A DNA stretch of 64,000 nucleotides from Acidobacteriota bacterium (GTDB taxonomy: Bacteria; Acidobacteriota; Vicinamibacteria; Vicinamibacterales; SCN-69-37), in assembly GCA_020853395.1 (NCBI GenBank), contig JADYYY010000002.1:394609-458608 (forward strand), read 5' to 3'. Both the position numbers and the translations under genes were made by a program. Shown in pieces: positions 41,573-49,315 of the stretch; position 1 is the first letter of the stretch; the number at the start of each line of letters is the position of its first letter. The notes beneath the pieces are model-generated. The model was not told the DNA's origin. It did no database searches and saw only the letters and a list, made by a program, of their open reading frames with translations.

Positions 41573-44191
41573 ATGCGTCGCTATCCGATTGGGCCAAGGC
41601 GACGGCAGATGGAAGTCGAGTTGGATCGCGAACTGGCCTACCACATTGAACGCCGCGCCGCGGAGCTCGTGAGCAGCGGCATGGATGCCAACGACGCGAG
41701 GCGCCGTGCCGCTATCGAGCTCGGGGGCGTTGCCCAGGCGCAGGAGCGCGTCCGAGATACATGGACGTGGCGCTCGGTCGACGCACTTACGCGCGACGTA
41801 CGCCAAGCGGTCCGCAGCCTTCGCAAGAGCCGGGGGTTCACGCTCGGCGCCGGCATCATTCTCACCCTCGGGATCGGCGTGAACACGGCCCTTTTCTCAG
41901 TCGTTCACGCCGTGCTGCTCGAGCCGCTCGCCTACCCTCAGGCCGACCGCCTCGTCGCGATGGAAACCGTGTGGACCAACACCGGGGAGCGGAGACCTGA
42001 GGTCTCTGGCCCCGACTTCCTGGACTGGCAAGCCGAGCGCGGAGTCTTTGACCTACTCGCTCACGCGAGCGGCGAGGACGACATGTCGACGACCGTCAAT
42101 GCGCGCGGCGGATTCGGCAACCTTCGTCACGTGTCTGCCGACTTCTTCGGCGTGTTCAACCTTCCTCCTGCGGCGGGGCGGCTGTTGTCATCGCAGGATG
42201 CTTTCGGCGTTCGCCCGCGAAACGCGCTCTTGCCCGTCGTCGTCGGATACGAATGGGCGACGACGCACTTCGGCAGCGCCAGCGATGCCATTGGTGAGAC
42301 GTTCCTACTCTACCGCGCCCCCGTCGAGATCGTTGGCGTGGCCGCGCGTGGCTTTCAGTACCCTGACGCCACCAACATCTGGATACCCGCGAGCCCGACG
42401 AATAGAACAGACCGCAGCGCGGCGTCCTACGTCGCCGTCGGCCGGCTCAGGGCGGACCTCAACGTGACCTCGGCGCAGGCAGCACTGCGTGTGGTGGCTG
42501 ACCGCTTGGCGGCGGAACATGCAGAGAACCGCTTCAAGAACGTCGCGGTCGTGCCGCTCCAGGAGAAGCTGACGGGCAACGTTCAGCGGACGTTGTGGAT
42601 GCTCATGGCAGCCGTGACGCTAATCCTGCTGATTGGCTGCGCCAACATCGCGAACCTGCTGCTCGCTCGCTCGGCGACCCGCGCACGCGAGTTCGCGCTC
42701 CGTGCCGCGCTCGGCGCCGGCCGCACCCAAATCGTCCGACAACTCCTGACCGAGAGCAGCGTGTTGGCCGGAGCCGCGACAGCCGCTGGCGTCCTCTTGG
42801 CGTACGTGCTCGTGCACGGTCTGATCGCGTGGGCCCCCATCGAGTTGCCTCGCCTGGACGAAGTGCGGATCGACGGCACGGTGCTCCTCTTCGCGCTCGC
42901 CACGTCAGCAGCGGCCGTGACGGTCTTCAGCGTCGCACCGGCACTGAAGGCATCGAAACTCGATGTGACAGAGACGCTCAAATCTAGTGGAGCAAAAGGT
43001 GCCGTATCGGGTTCTGGCACCTGGCTACGCTCCGTGCTAGTCGTCGTAGAGGTTGCCCTCTCCGTTCTGTTGCTCGCCGGCGCGGGCTTGCTCGTACGCT
43101 CCTTTCAGAAGCTCAACGCACAAGACCTCGGTTTCACGATTGACGGCGTGGTTTCCGCGTACACGCAGTATGCGCTCGACGAGACGCGCACGCGTCCGGT
43201 TCGGACGGCGTTCTACCGCGACTTGTTACCGCGCGTTCGCGCGCTCCCGGGCGTCGTGGCAGCGGCAGGTGTTTCGCGGCAACCGCTGGCCCCCGAGGAC
43301 AGTCCACCAGGCGAGTTGTTCGTCGAAGGCCGGCCCTCAGGTTCACCCGGCGAACGGTTGTGGGCGTTCTCGTCATCGATCTCGACCGAGTACTACAACA
43401 CCCTCGACATTCCGCTGCGCGCAGGACGCGACTTCAATGACGCCGACACCGCTGCCACACCCCGCGTGGTCATCGTCAACGAGGCGCTTGCACGAGCGGC
43501 ATTTCGCGACGAATCCGCCATAGGCCGGCGCATCAGCTCCAACGTCAATGGTCCGTGGCTCGAGATTGTCGGTGTCGCGGCCGACACTCGGTGGCGAGAC
43601 CCGAGCTCGCCTGCCCAGCCCGAGTACTACAACGCATCGAGCCAAGGCGTCGGTGGATCATTGACGATTCTTGCGAGAACCGCCGCTGATGAGGGTGTGA
43701 CGGCCCGTGGATTGCTGTTGCTACTCCAAGAGGTCGATCCGAGTATTCCCGTGCGAACCGAGGCGCTGCGCGAATCGTTGGGCGCGAACTTGGCGTATCC
43801 GCGGTTTCGGACACTGCTCGTCAGTGCGTTCGGCGGTCTGGGGCTGTTGCTCGCCTCCGTGGGCGTCTTCAGCGTGCTGGCCTACCTCGTGGGACAGCGG
43901 ACGCGCGAGCTTGCCGTGCGTCGGGCGGTCGGCGCATCATCCGGGGACATCGTGCGTCTCGTCCTCGTGCAAGGCGCGCGACTCGTGGGTGCAGGACTCC
44001 TGTTCGGCGTTGGGGCTGCACTCGCCGGTGGCGGCGTGGTCACAGGCTTTCTGTACCAGACGAGTCCGTGGGATGCGGCGACGTATGGTGCGGTAGTCAC
44101 GGTTCTCGCGTGTGCAGGGACCCTAGCGATGGTCGTACCAGCGATCCGCGCAGCGACGATAGATCCCTTGACGGCCCTTCGACACGATTAG
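41573..44191 (+). CDS. ADOP-family ABC transporter permease (module 4)
   Basis: An 872-residue duplicated permease with a full prefix (MEVELDRELAYHIERRAAELVSSGMDANDARRRAAIELGG), first TM (FTLGAGIILTLGIGVNTALFSVVHAVLLEPLAYP), MacB domains and FtsX blocks ending TIDPLTALRHD. The second periplasmic domain opens with VVSAYTQYALDETRTRPVRTAFYRDLLPRVRALPGVVAAAGVSRQPL, the regular ADOP pattern. Less GC-rich than modules 1-3. Followed by a short hairpin and 775 nt without a recognised gene before the split tRNA. Confidence 0.92.
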   Translation: MRRYPIGPRRRQMEVELDRELAYHIERRAAELVSSGMDANDARRRAAIELGGVAQAQERVRDTWTWRSVDALTRDVRQAVRSLRKSRGFTLGAGIILTLGIGVNTALFSVVHAVLLEPLAYPQADRLVAMETVWTNTGERRPEVSGPDFLDWQAERGVFDLLAHASGEDDMSTTVNARGGFGNLRHVSADFFGVFNLPPAAGRLLSSQDAFGVRPRNALLPVVVGYEWATTHFGSASDAIGETFLLYRAPVEIVGVAARGFQYPDATNIWIPASPTNRTDRSAASYVAVGRLRADLNVTSAQAALRVVADRLAAEHAENRFKNVAVVPLQEKLTGNVQRTLWMLMAAVTLILLIGCANIANLLLARSATRAREFALRAALGAGRTQIVRQLLTESSVLAGAATAAGVLLAYVLVHGLIAWAPIELPRLDEVRIDGTVLLFALATSAAAVTVFSVAPALKASKLDVTETLKSSGAKGAVSGSGTWLRSVLVVVEVALSVLLLAGAGLLVRSFQKLNAQDLGFTIDGVVSAYTQYALDETRTRPVRTAFYRDLLPRVRALPGVVAAAGVSRQPLAPEDSPPGELFVEGRPSGSPGERLWAFSSSISTEYYNTLDIPLRAGRDFNDADTAATPRVVIVNEALARAAFRDESAIGRRISSNVNGPWLEIVGVAADTRWRDPSSPAQPEYYNASSQGVGGSLTILARTAADEGVTARGLLLLLQEVDPSIPVRTEALRESLGANLAYPRFRTLLVSAFGGLGLLLASVGVFSVLAYLVGQRTRELAVRRAVGASSGDIVRLVLVQGARLVGAGLLFGVGAALAGGGVVTGFLYQTSPWDAATYGAVVTVLACAGTLAMVVPAIRAATIDPLTALRHD

Positions 44192-44966
44192 TGCCCACCG
44201 AGCGCCGATTACTCTCCTGAACGCGTGGTTGGCGTTAGGGCGCAACGAACGCCCAGCCCGATGCAGCCCTTCGCGGGAAGCCGTCTAGCCGCTGCGCCCG
44301 CCGCAATGGTGACGTTCCCGATTCCGGCCGGGCATCGCACCGCGTATGCACGCCGGTCTGCTGTGAGCATTCCCCCGGTCGTGTGCACCCCCAGAAGCGC
44401 ACCCCGCCACAGGAGCCATTCTAGGTTCCTAACGGCTCGCAAGCACCTTCCCGCCGGTCGGCTGGCCGGTCGGCATCCTCAGCGATTTCACGCTCCGGGT
44501 CCAGGACCTCACGATGTCGTGGCGCATCTCATCGCTGCATCGCTGACGGATTCGGAGACAAGCGCGTATGCGCTGGAGGTGGACAGCGACATGTCTGCCG
44601 AGCATCCCGCCCACCGCTGGGCGCTACTGATGTCGGGCGGGCTCAATGCTCGGTTGCGCCGTTTCGACGCCGGCTGCCTCCACGAAGCGATTCTGGCCCC
44701 ACGGAACCAGAACCGGACGGTCTTGCCTCGCTGTTTCGCGCTGCGTCGTATGCCGGCCTCGCGCGGATCCACAAGCCGACTGACCCCAAGCGTGCTCGGC
44801 AGTATGTAGAAGAGGGACTTGCCACTGGGGTCACTGGCGGCACCCGGACTGATCCCATCGGTTCGCAGAAGGAACTCGCCAGTCCTGAGCACGTCTTTGA
44901 CCTGATCGTGGAACCGCATCGGGTCGACCGCAGCGGAAGCCATCGAGTCCGAGTACGGGCAGTTGC
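44192..44966. other. Gene-poor stretch left of the split tRNA-Leu
   Basis: About 775 nt. A weak hairpin, GGCGTT (44231-44236)/AACGCC (44248-44253), follows the ADOP stop. Reading frames exist on both strands (for example minus 44509-44939, containing FHDQVKDVLRTGEFLLRTDGIS) but no known family, ribosome site or consistent composition was seen. It could contain decayed genes. Confidence 0.5.
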
Positions 44967-45023
44967 TGGTGCCGGGGGTGGGGATCGAACCCACACGGCC
45001 CTTGCGGGCCTCAGGATTTTAAG
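44967..45023 (-). pseudogene. 3' half of split tRNA-Leu(UAA)
   Basis: Minus strand, in order: anticodon loop remainder CTTAAAA and stem TCCTG, long variable arm AGGCCCGCAAGGGCCGT, T-arm GTGGG-TTCGATC-CCCAC, acceptor strand CCCCGGC, discriminator A and encoded CCA. No tRNA 5' half precedes it locally. Its missing half is at 49554-49597: GCCGGGG pairs with CCCCGGC and CAGGA with TCCTG. The joined gene would be a normal class II tRNA-Leu. Confidence 0.9.
45012..45023. repeat. attL core CAGGATTTTAAG
   Basis: Twelve bases identical to 49554-49565. They encode the anticodon loop and 3' anticodon stem of tRNA-Leu(UAA) on the minus strand. Sequence identity stops on both sides, defining the crossover core. 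Confidence 0.85.
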
Positions 45024-45041
45024 CCGTATCGACGCTCGCTC

Positions 45042-45175
45042 CGGGATCACGCGAAATCGTTCGAGAACTCGCGCGAACGCCTTGTCTGGCAGGCGTTTGC
45101 TGGCTATCGATCGTATCCGCAAACAGCCGCAAAGATCCGCACCAAACCGCAGCCGATGGGATCAGCTCGGGATCA
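45042..45175. repeat. Arm-site-like repeats near attL (CGGGATCA x2, TGGGATCA x1)
   Basis: CGGGATCA at 45042-45049 and 45168-45175, TGGGATCA at 45157-45164, all in the same orientation; the last two are 11 bp apart. Several CCGCAA/CCGCA words lie between (about 45117-45153). The same octamer recurs three times near attR, as expected for integrase arm-binding sites. Confidence 0.55.
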
Positions 45176-45262
45176 CATCGGGCTCAGTCCTGGTGGCTGT
45201 AGTGCCCGCGATTGAACCGCAGTATCTTCGATAGACTTGGCCTAGGCGTCCAGCCTACGTGG

Positions 45263-46102
45263 ATGAACCAGGTCAACTCGAGCGAACTGCAATCGCGCTT
45301 CGCTGAACGAGTCCTCGTGTGGCGTATTCGTGTCGAAAGCGTTAGCCACACACCGAGTTCCATCATCGCCTTCGGCCGTCGCGACGAGCAACCAGTCGTG
45401 CCGAAAGTCGTCAAAGGCCCAGGTGATGAGTGGCTATCGGGACGAGTAGTTGACGCCTTCGCAAGTCGGGGTGTAGTTCAGGCGCTGGAGCATATTGATG
45501 GAGCGGTGCTGCTGGAACGACTGCTGCCTGGGAAGCCCCTCGCGAACGGGACAATTCCTGACGCCGAAGCGACCGCGATCATAGGGGATGTAATTGACCG
45601 GATGTCTCCAGGTCCACCACCGAGCACCGTGCCCACCGTTGAATTGTGGGGGAAAGGCTTCGAGCGGCATCTGCGCAATGGGACTCCGGCGATTCCCAGG
45701 TCGCTCGTTGAGGCCGCGCACAGACCCTACATGGAGATGTGTGCGTCGCAGCAGGCCACTCGGCTGCTTCATGGCGACCTTCACCATCAACACGTCCTTC
45801 TGGACGCGGAGCGGGGATGGCTAGCGATCGATCCAAAGGGTGTCGTGGGCGAACTTGCGTATGAAGTGGGAGCTTCGCTGCGGAACCCGTGTGAGCAACC
45901 CGAGCTCTTTGCGACACCTGCCAGAATTCTGGAGCGGGTCGATTGCTTCGAACGCGTGTTGCGTCTGGACAGGCGGCGTATTCTCGCATGGACGTTCGCT
46001 CAGGCCGTTCTCGCGGCCATTTGGGAGTTGGAGGACGACGGCGCTTTCAGCGCAGGAGCGGGTTGGATCTCGCTTGCGAGTGCAATCCGTTCAATGCTGT
46101 AA
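45263..46102 (+). CDS. Aminoglycoside phosphotransferase, APH(6)/streptomycin-kinase-like
   Basis: A 279-residue kinase-fold protein from ATG 45263 (an in-frame TTG at 45212 would add 17 residues). Family evidence: RRDEQPVVPKVVKGPGDEWLSG (Lys loop), GAVLLERLLPGKPLA (hinge), LLHGDLHHQHVLLDAERGWLAIDPKGVVGELAYEVG (catalytic HGD and metal Asp in IDPKG). It would phosphorylate an aminoglycoside such as streptomycin or a related metabolite. Oddity: the Brenner loop reads HGDLHHQH, with His in place of the usual metal-binding Asn. First gene of the island, convergent with the GNAT gene. Confidence 0.85.
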   Translation: MNQVNSSELQSRFAERVLVWRIRVESVSHTPSSIIAFGRRDEQPVVPKVVKGPGDEWLSGRVVDAFASRGVVQALEHIDGAVLLERLLPGKPLANGTIPDAEATAIIGDVIDRMSPGPPPSTVPTVELWGKGFERHLRNGTPAIPRSLVEAAHRPYMEMCASQQATRLLHGDLHHQHVLLDAERGWLAIDPKGVVGELAYEVGASLRNPCEQPELFATPARILERVDCFERVLRLDRRRILAWTFAQAVLAAIWELEDDGAFSAGAGWISLASAIRSML

Positions 46103-46116
46103 GGCCATGTTGACGG

Positions 46117-46734
46117 CTAAGAACGAGGGTTGGGGATTACCGCTACCGACAGATCCTTATGCCAGAGCAATTGCATCTCGTCTGGAAATTGGGAATATGC
46201 CGATCGGTGTGCCGCCCCAAGCACGCAGCCCTGACGTGCATAGAATCTGCACGCGGGCACATTGATGTTCTGTGTTTCGATTTTGAGTTGGCGACAGCCG
46301 CGAGATGATGCCCATTTCTCCGCTGCTTCGAAGAGCGCGGATCCCACTCCTTGCCCTCGGAACTGGGGTGAAACCCGAATATCCCAAAGCACCGCGAGAT
46401 CAGTCCGGCCCTCAAGCATCGTGACGTTCGGGGTGTCATACGCAATGACCGCCCCGCCCACGAGCGTGCCCTTCGCGTGTGCCTGAATCAGGCCCCAGTT
46501 CGAAAGCTCGAAGTGTCTGGACCATTGGCTGGGTCCTTCGCCACTGATAGCGTCGTAGTCTTTGATGTAGGGCGAATCGATCAGACGCTCAGACAGGATG
46601 AACGGGCCAGAGGCATCCTGTTTCGTTACGTCATACACCCGATCGACTCTGAAGGCGATCGGAACACTGAGTAGCGCCTCAACGACGGCCATTGGGGCTT
46701 CAGCGACAGTGATCTCCATTCCGATGTTATTCAA
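46117..46734 (-). CDS. GNAT acetyltransferase, streptothricin-acetyltransferase (SatA)-like
   Basis: A 205-residue GNAT. The C-terminal half closely follows the streptothricin acetyltransferase pattern: LAVLWDIRVSPQFRGQGVGSALFEAAEKWASSRGCRQLKIETQNINVPACRFYARQGCVLGAAHRSAYSQFPDEMQLLWHKDL. The acetyl-CoA loop R-G-Q-G-V-G and the ETQNINVPACRFY strand-helix are diagnostic. It would N-acetylate the beta-lysine of streptothricin-type antibiotics or a similar amine. ATG at 46734 overlaps the end of the DUF6886 gene by 8 nt, so they are co-transcribed leftward. Substrate is inferred. Confidence 0.82.
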   Translation of the reverse strand: MNNIGMEITVAEAPMAVVEALLSVPIAFRVDRVYDVTKQDASGPFILSERLIDSPYIKDYDAISGEGPSQWSRHFELSNWGLIQAHAKGTLVGGAVIAYDTPNVTMLEGRTDLAVLWDIRVSPQFRGQGVGSALFEAAEKWASSRGCRQLKIETQNINVPACRFYARQGCVLGAAHRSAYSQFPDEMQLLWHKDLSVAVIPNPRS

Positions 46735-47254
46735 CTAGTGAGGGTTCCCGAGACTGATCTCTTGGCAAAGCATTGCGCATACGAATGACAGAGAACTGCA
46801 AGCTAGAGGCAACAACAGCGTCACGAAGCGACCACAACTTCGACGCGACCCGTAGTTCTACTCCACGCTGCCGTAATTCGGCGAGGAGGTCATCGAACAC
46901 ATCGACCCGCGCAGGCTCGACTGGCACGCGGCCTACAAAATAGCCGGCGCACTCGTCGATGCACTCAAATGTCTCCGGCGGCAAGTGATAGCAATACAGC
47001 CGGGACGAGCGCAGGCGGTCGAACCAAATCCATTCGATGGCGAGGACAGCCGCGCTTGACCCAAGAAATCGCTCGACGTCGGCGGCTGTCGTTTCAGGCC
47101 CGGCGTAGTAGGTCACGCGGGGGCACTCGCGAGGAACCAGATAGTTGCGCACGCGAGCGGCATCAATGGCCCACACTACTGGACTGGGGATGGCTTCCGC
47201 CGCACGCGGCTCGAATCTCTCGATACCCGGTGTCTCGCTCAGGTGGAACAACAC
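46727..47254 (-). CDS. DUF6886-like protein
   Basis: A 175-residue protein (MLFHLSETPGIERFEPRAAEAIPSPVVWAIDAARVRNYLVPRECPRVTYYAGPETTAADVERFLG...RLYCYHLPPETFECIDECAGYFVGRVPV...LRVASKLWSLRDAVVASSLQFSVIRMRNALPRDQ). This matches a conserved family (DUF6886) that lacks an assigned function; the conserved HLSE, YCYHLPP and SVIRMRNA words suggest an ADP-ribosyl-like or nucleotide fold, but this is speculation. Overlaps the downstream GNAT by 8 nt. Confidence 0.75.
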   Translation of the reverse strand: MLFHLSETPGIERFEPRAAEAIPSPVVWAIDAARVRNYLVPRECPRVTYYAGPETTAADVERFLGSSAAVLAIEWIWFDRLRSSRLYCYHLPPETFECIDECAGYFVGRVPVEPARVDVFDDLLAELRQRGVELRVASKLWSLRDAVVASSLQFSVIRMRNALPRDQSREPSLVE

Positions 47255-47405
47255 GACTTGAGTCTAGCGGGACTCTCTGAACTGGTAAATTCCTAAAACG
47301 TCTCCTCGGCAACACCACATGTTCCCAGGGCTGACCTTGGTCCTCTGCCCGCCCGCAGTAGCGACAGTTCGCGTGCATCGGCGGCAATCCTCGTAGACTA
47401 TCGAG

Positions 47406-47552
47406 GTGCCGACTTGGGCCATTGCCGTTCTTCCACTTCTTGGGGTCGTCCTTGGTGCAGGCCTGCAATTCTGGCTTAGTCGTGCGGCGACCCGTGAGCA
47501 GCACGTAGCTGCGCTCCGATCACAAGGTGAACGGCCGGCGAACGCTGGATGA
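47406..47552 (+). pseudogene. 5' fragment of a membrane-protein gene fused into integrase
   Basis: From GTG 47406 a frame encodes PTWAIAVLPLLGVVLGAGLQFWLSRAATREQHVAALRSQ, a single TM followed by a basic helix as in N-termini of a common family of small membrane-anchored proteins. It then breaks off at about 47525 and runs in the wrong frame through the start of the integrase gene to a stop at 47550-47552. This marks a recombination junction. Confidence 0.55.
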
Positions 47553-48468
47553 AGTTCAGCGCAAGGTCACATTGCACCTGTTACCCTACTTTGGGGAACG
47601 TCGACGCATGATCTCGATCACGACCGCCGAGATGCGCGCCTTCGTTGCCGAACGGCAGCGCGAGGAGAAGGACGACGACGGCAAGGTGACGAAGCGGGCA
47701 GCCTCGAACGCCGAGATCAACCGCGAACTCGCCGCCCTGCGTCGAGCCTTCCGATTGGCGGTGCGGGCTGGCCGGCTAATCCAGTGTCCGCACGTCCCGA
47801 TGCTCCGCGAGAACAACACCCGACGCGGGTTTCTGGAAGCCGACCAGGTCACGGCCATCTGTGCAGCACTACCGGAACCGCTTCGGCCCATCGTCAAGTT
47901 CGCCTACGCAACGGGCTGGCGCACCGCATCCGAGGTGCTGCCGCTCGAATGGCGGAACGTCGATTGGGTCGGCCGCTGTGTCCGGCTGGATCCCGGCACG
48001 ACGAAAAACGGTGAGGGCCGGTCGTTTCCGTTCACAACCGACATCGAGAAGATCCTCAAGGATCAACTCGCGATTCACGAGACCCTGAAGAAGGCCGACA
48101 AGGTCGTGCCGTTCGTCTTCCATCGGGACGGCGAACAGATCCTGACCTTCCGCACGGCATGGAAGAATGCCTGCAAGGACGCCGGCTGTCCGGGCAAGCT
48201 GATTCACGACATGCGTCGGTCGGCCGTGCGGACCTTCGAGCGGGCAGGCGTGCCTCGCTCAGTCGCCATGTCGATCGTCGGCCACAAAACCGAATCGATC
48301 TATCGGCGCTACGCCATCGTCGATGAAGCGATGCAGCGGGAAGCGGCTGCTCGTCTCGATGCGTGGGTGGCTGGACCTTCGCCAGCGCGATCGACGGCCA
48401 AGATTACGACTCTTCGGGCGGGCAGTCGGAGCCGGGGGCTTTCAGTGAGGCCTCGCCATGACCTATAG
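47527..48468 (+). CDS. Tyrosine recombinase/integrase, N-terminally truncated
   Basis: A 313-codon frame starting at GTG 47527. It contains part of the SAM-like core-binding domain (TLDEVQRKVTLHLLPYFGERRRMISITTAEMRAFVAERQ) and the full catalytic domain: GWRTASEVLPLEW (Arg), TKNGEGRSFPF (Lys), HDMRRSAVRTFERAG (HxxR), VGHKTESIYRRY (His and Tyr nucleophile). Typical relatives have ~90-110 more residues at the N-terminus (arm-binding domain); here that part is replaced by a fragment of an unrelated gene. The catalytic tetrad looks intact, but integration or excision is probably impaired. C-terminal tail after ~285 is a random-looking extension. Confidence 0.88.
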   Translation: MNGRRTLDEVQRKVTLHLLPYFGERRRMISITTAEMRAFVAERQREEKDDDGKVTKRAASNAEINRELAALRRAFRLAVRAGRLIQCPHVPMLRENNTRRGFLEADQVTAICAALPEPLRPIVKFAYATGWRTASEVLPLEWRNVDWVGRCVRLDPGTTKNGEGRSFPFTTDIEKILKDQLAIHETLKKADKVVPFVFHRDGEQILTFRTAWKNACKDAGCPGKLIHDMRRSAVRTFERAGVPRSVAMSIVGHKTESIYRRYAIVDEAMQREAAARLDAWVAGPSPARSTAKITTLRAGSRSRGLSVRPRHDL

Positions 48469-48481
48469 ACTTTGAGCCCCC

Positions 48482-48512
48482 TTGACCCTCACGCTGCGTC
48501 AGGTTCGATCCT
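48482..48512 (+). promoter_or_regulatory. MerR-type promoter with dyad CCTCACG-CTG-CGTCAGG
   Basis: TTGACC (48482-48487), a 19-nt spacer and weak -10 GATCCT (48507-48512). The near-perfect dyad CCTCACG (48487-48493)/CGTCAGG (48497-48503) fills the spacer. A long spacer plus CCTCACG dyad is typical of MerR/TipA-controlled promoters. A TGAGGA ribosome site precedes the ATG at 48530. Confidence 0.6.
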
Positions 48513-48529
48513 TTTGATGAGGACTTCGG

Positions 48530-49267
48530 ATGTCAGCAACACGGTCGGTGTTCCGCGTTGGTGAGTTCGCCAAGCTCGCGGGAGTAACTGTGCGCGCCCT
48601 GCATCACTACGACAGGGTCGGCCTGCTTCGCCCCAGGAGGGGTGCAGGAGGCTACCGCGTGTATACAGCCCGAGACTTGGAGATGCTCGAGCAAATCGTT
48701 GTGCTCAAGTTCGTGGGGATTCCGCTTCGCCAAATCGCCGGACTGCTTCGCGCAGGTTCGAGATCTCTGGCTGGCACCTTGCGAGCCCAACGCGGCACAC
48801 TTGAGAGCAAACGCCAACTTCTTGACCGCGCAATTGCTGCCATCGGAGACCTTGAGGCCGCTGTTGCGGCCGGCGCTGATGCTGGGCCGCAGATGTTCAA
48901 GCGAATCATCGAGGTGATCGACATGCAGAATGACGCAACCAAGTGGAAGCAAGAATACGATGCACTCGTTTCAAAGAAGATGGACCGCCTGCGCGCGCTC
49001 TCCCCTGACGCACTCTCCGAATTGCGCTCTCAGTGGAATGCATTGGTGACCGAGATTAAGGGCGCACTGACCGAAGACCCTGCCGGAGGTAGGGCGCAGA
49101 CCTTTGCTGACCGCTGGACCGCCCTGCTCGGCAAACTCATGGGGCAGACAGTTGACGAGAAGATGCTCGCCTCGCACCAGACGCGCGAATGGGACTCGCG
49201 CATGGCGTCGTTCGTGGACAAGCAGGTCTGGGACTTCATGTCGCGAGTGTTTGCAGCTCGCGGCTGA
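48530..49267 (+). CDS. MerR-family regulator with TipAS-like antibiotic-binding domain
   Basis: A 245-residue regulator. Residues ~8-76 are a MerR wHTH (RVGEFAKLAGVTVRALHHYDRVGLLRPRRGAGGYRVYTARDLEMLEQIVVLKFVGIPLRQIAGLL), followed by a coiled-coil dimer helix (~80-118) and an all-helical TipAS domain (~135-243; WKQEYDALVSKKMDRL...DPAGGRAQTFADRWTALLGKLMG...SFVDKQVWDFMSRVFAARG). TipA proteins bind thiopeptide antibiotics and activate their own promoter. The dyad promoter just upstream suggests autoregulation. It follows the integrase by 61 nt. Confidence 0.9.
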   Translation: MSATRSVFRVGEFAKLAGVTVRALHHYDRVGLLRPRRGAGGYRVYTARDLEMLEQIVVLKFVGIPLRQIAGLLRAGSRSLAGTLRAQRGTLESKRQLLDRAIAAIGDLEAAVAAGADAGPQMFKRIIEVIDMQNDATKWKQEYDALVSKKMDRLRALSPDALSELRSQWNALVTEIKGALTEDPAGGRAQTFADRWTALLGKLMGQTVDEKMLASHQTREWDSRMASFVDKQVWDFMSRVFAARG

Positions 49268-49276
49268 TTCTTGACA

Positions 49277-49302
49277 ACCCTTCCGGTGATCGCCGGAAGG
49301 GT
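49277..49302. terminator. Bidirectional hairpin terminator between merR-like gene and tRNA-Leu
   Basis: A perfect 10-bp stem ACCCTTCCGG (49277-49286)/CCGGAAGGGT (49293-49302) with a 6-nt loop, followed by CCTTCTTCT on the plus strand. It lies 9 nt after the regulator's stop and 13 nt beyond the 3' end of the convergent tRNA, so it can serve both. Confidence 0.7.
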
Positions 49303-49315
49303 CCTTCTTCTGGTG

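Noticed and set aside
44643..45122. Minus-strand frame of 159 codons near the left end of the island
   Set aside because: Part of it is simply translation of the tRNA-Leu 3' half (PSPPPAPATARTRT region); not a protein gene.
47163..47504. Minus-strand frame with MHANCRYCGRAEDQGQPWEHVV
   Set aside because: The CxxC is suggestive, but the frame overlaps the start of the DUF6886 gene and the plus-strand gene fragment and matches no known family; treated as chance or relic.
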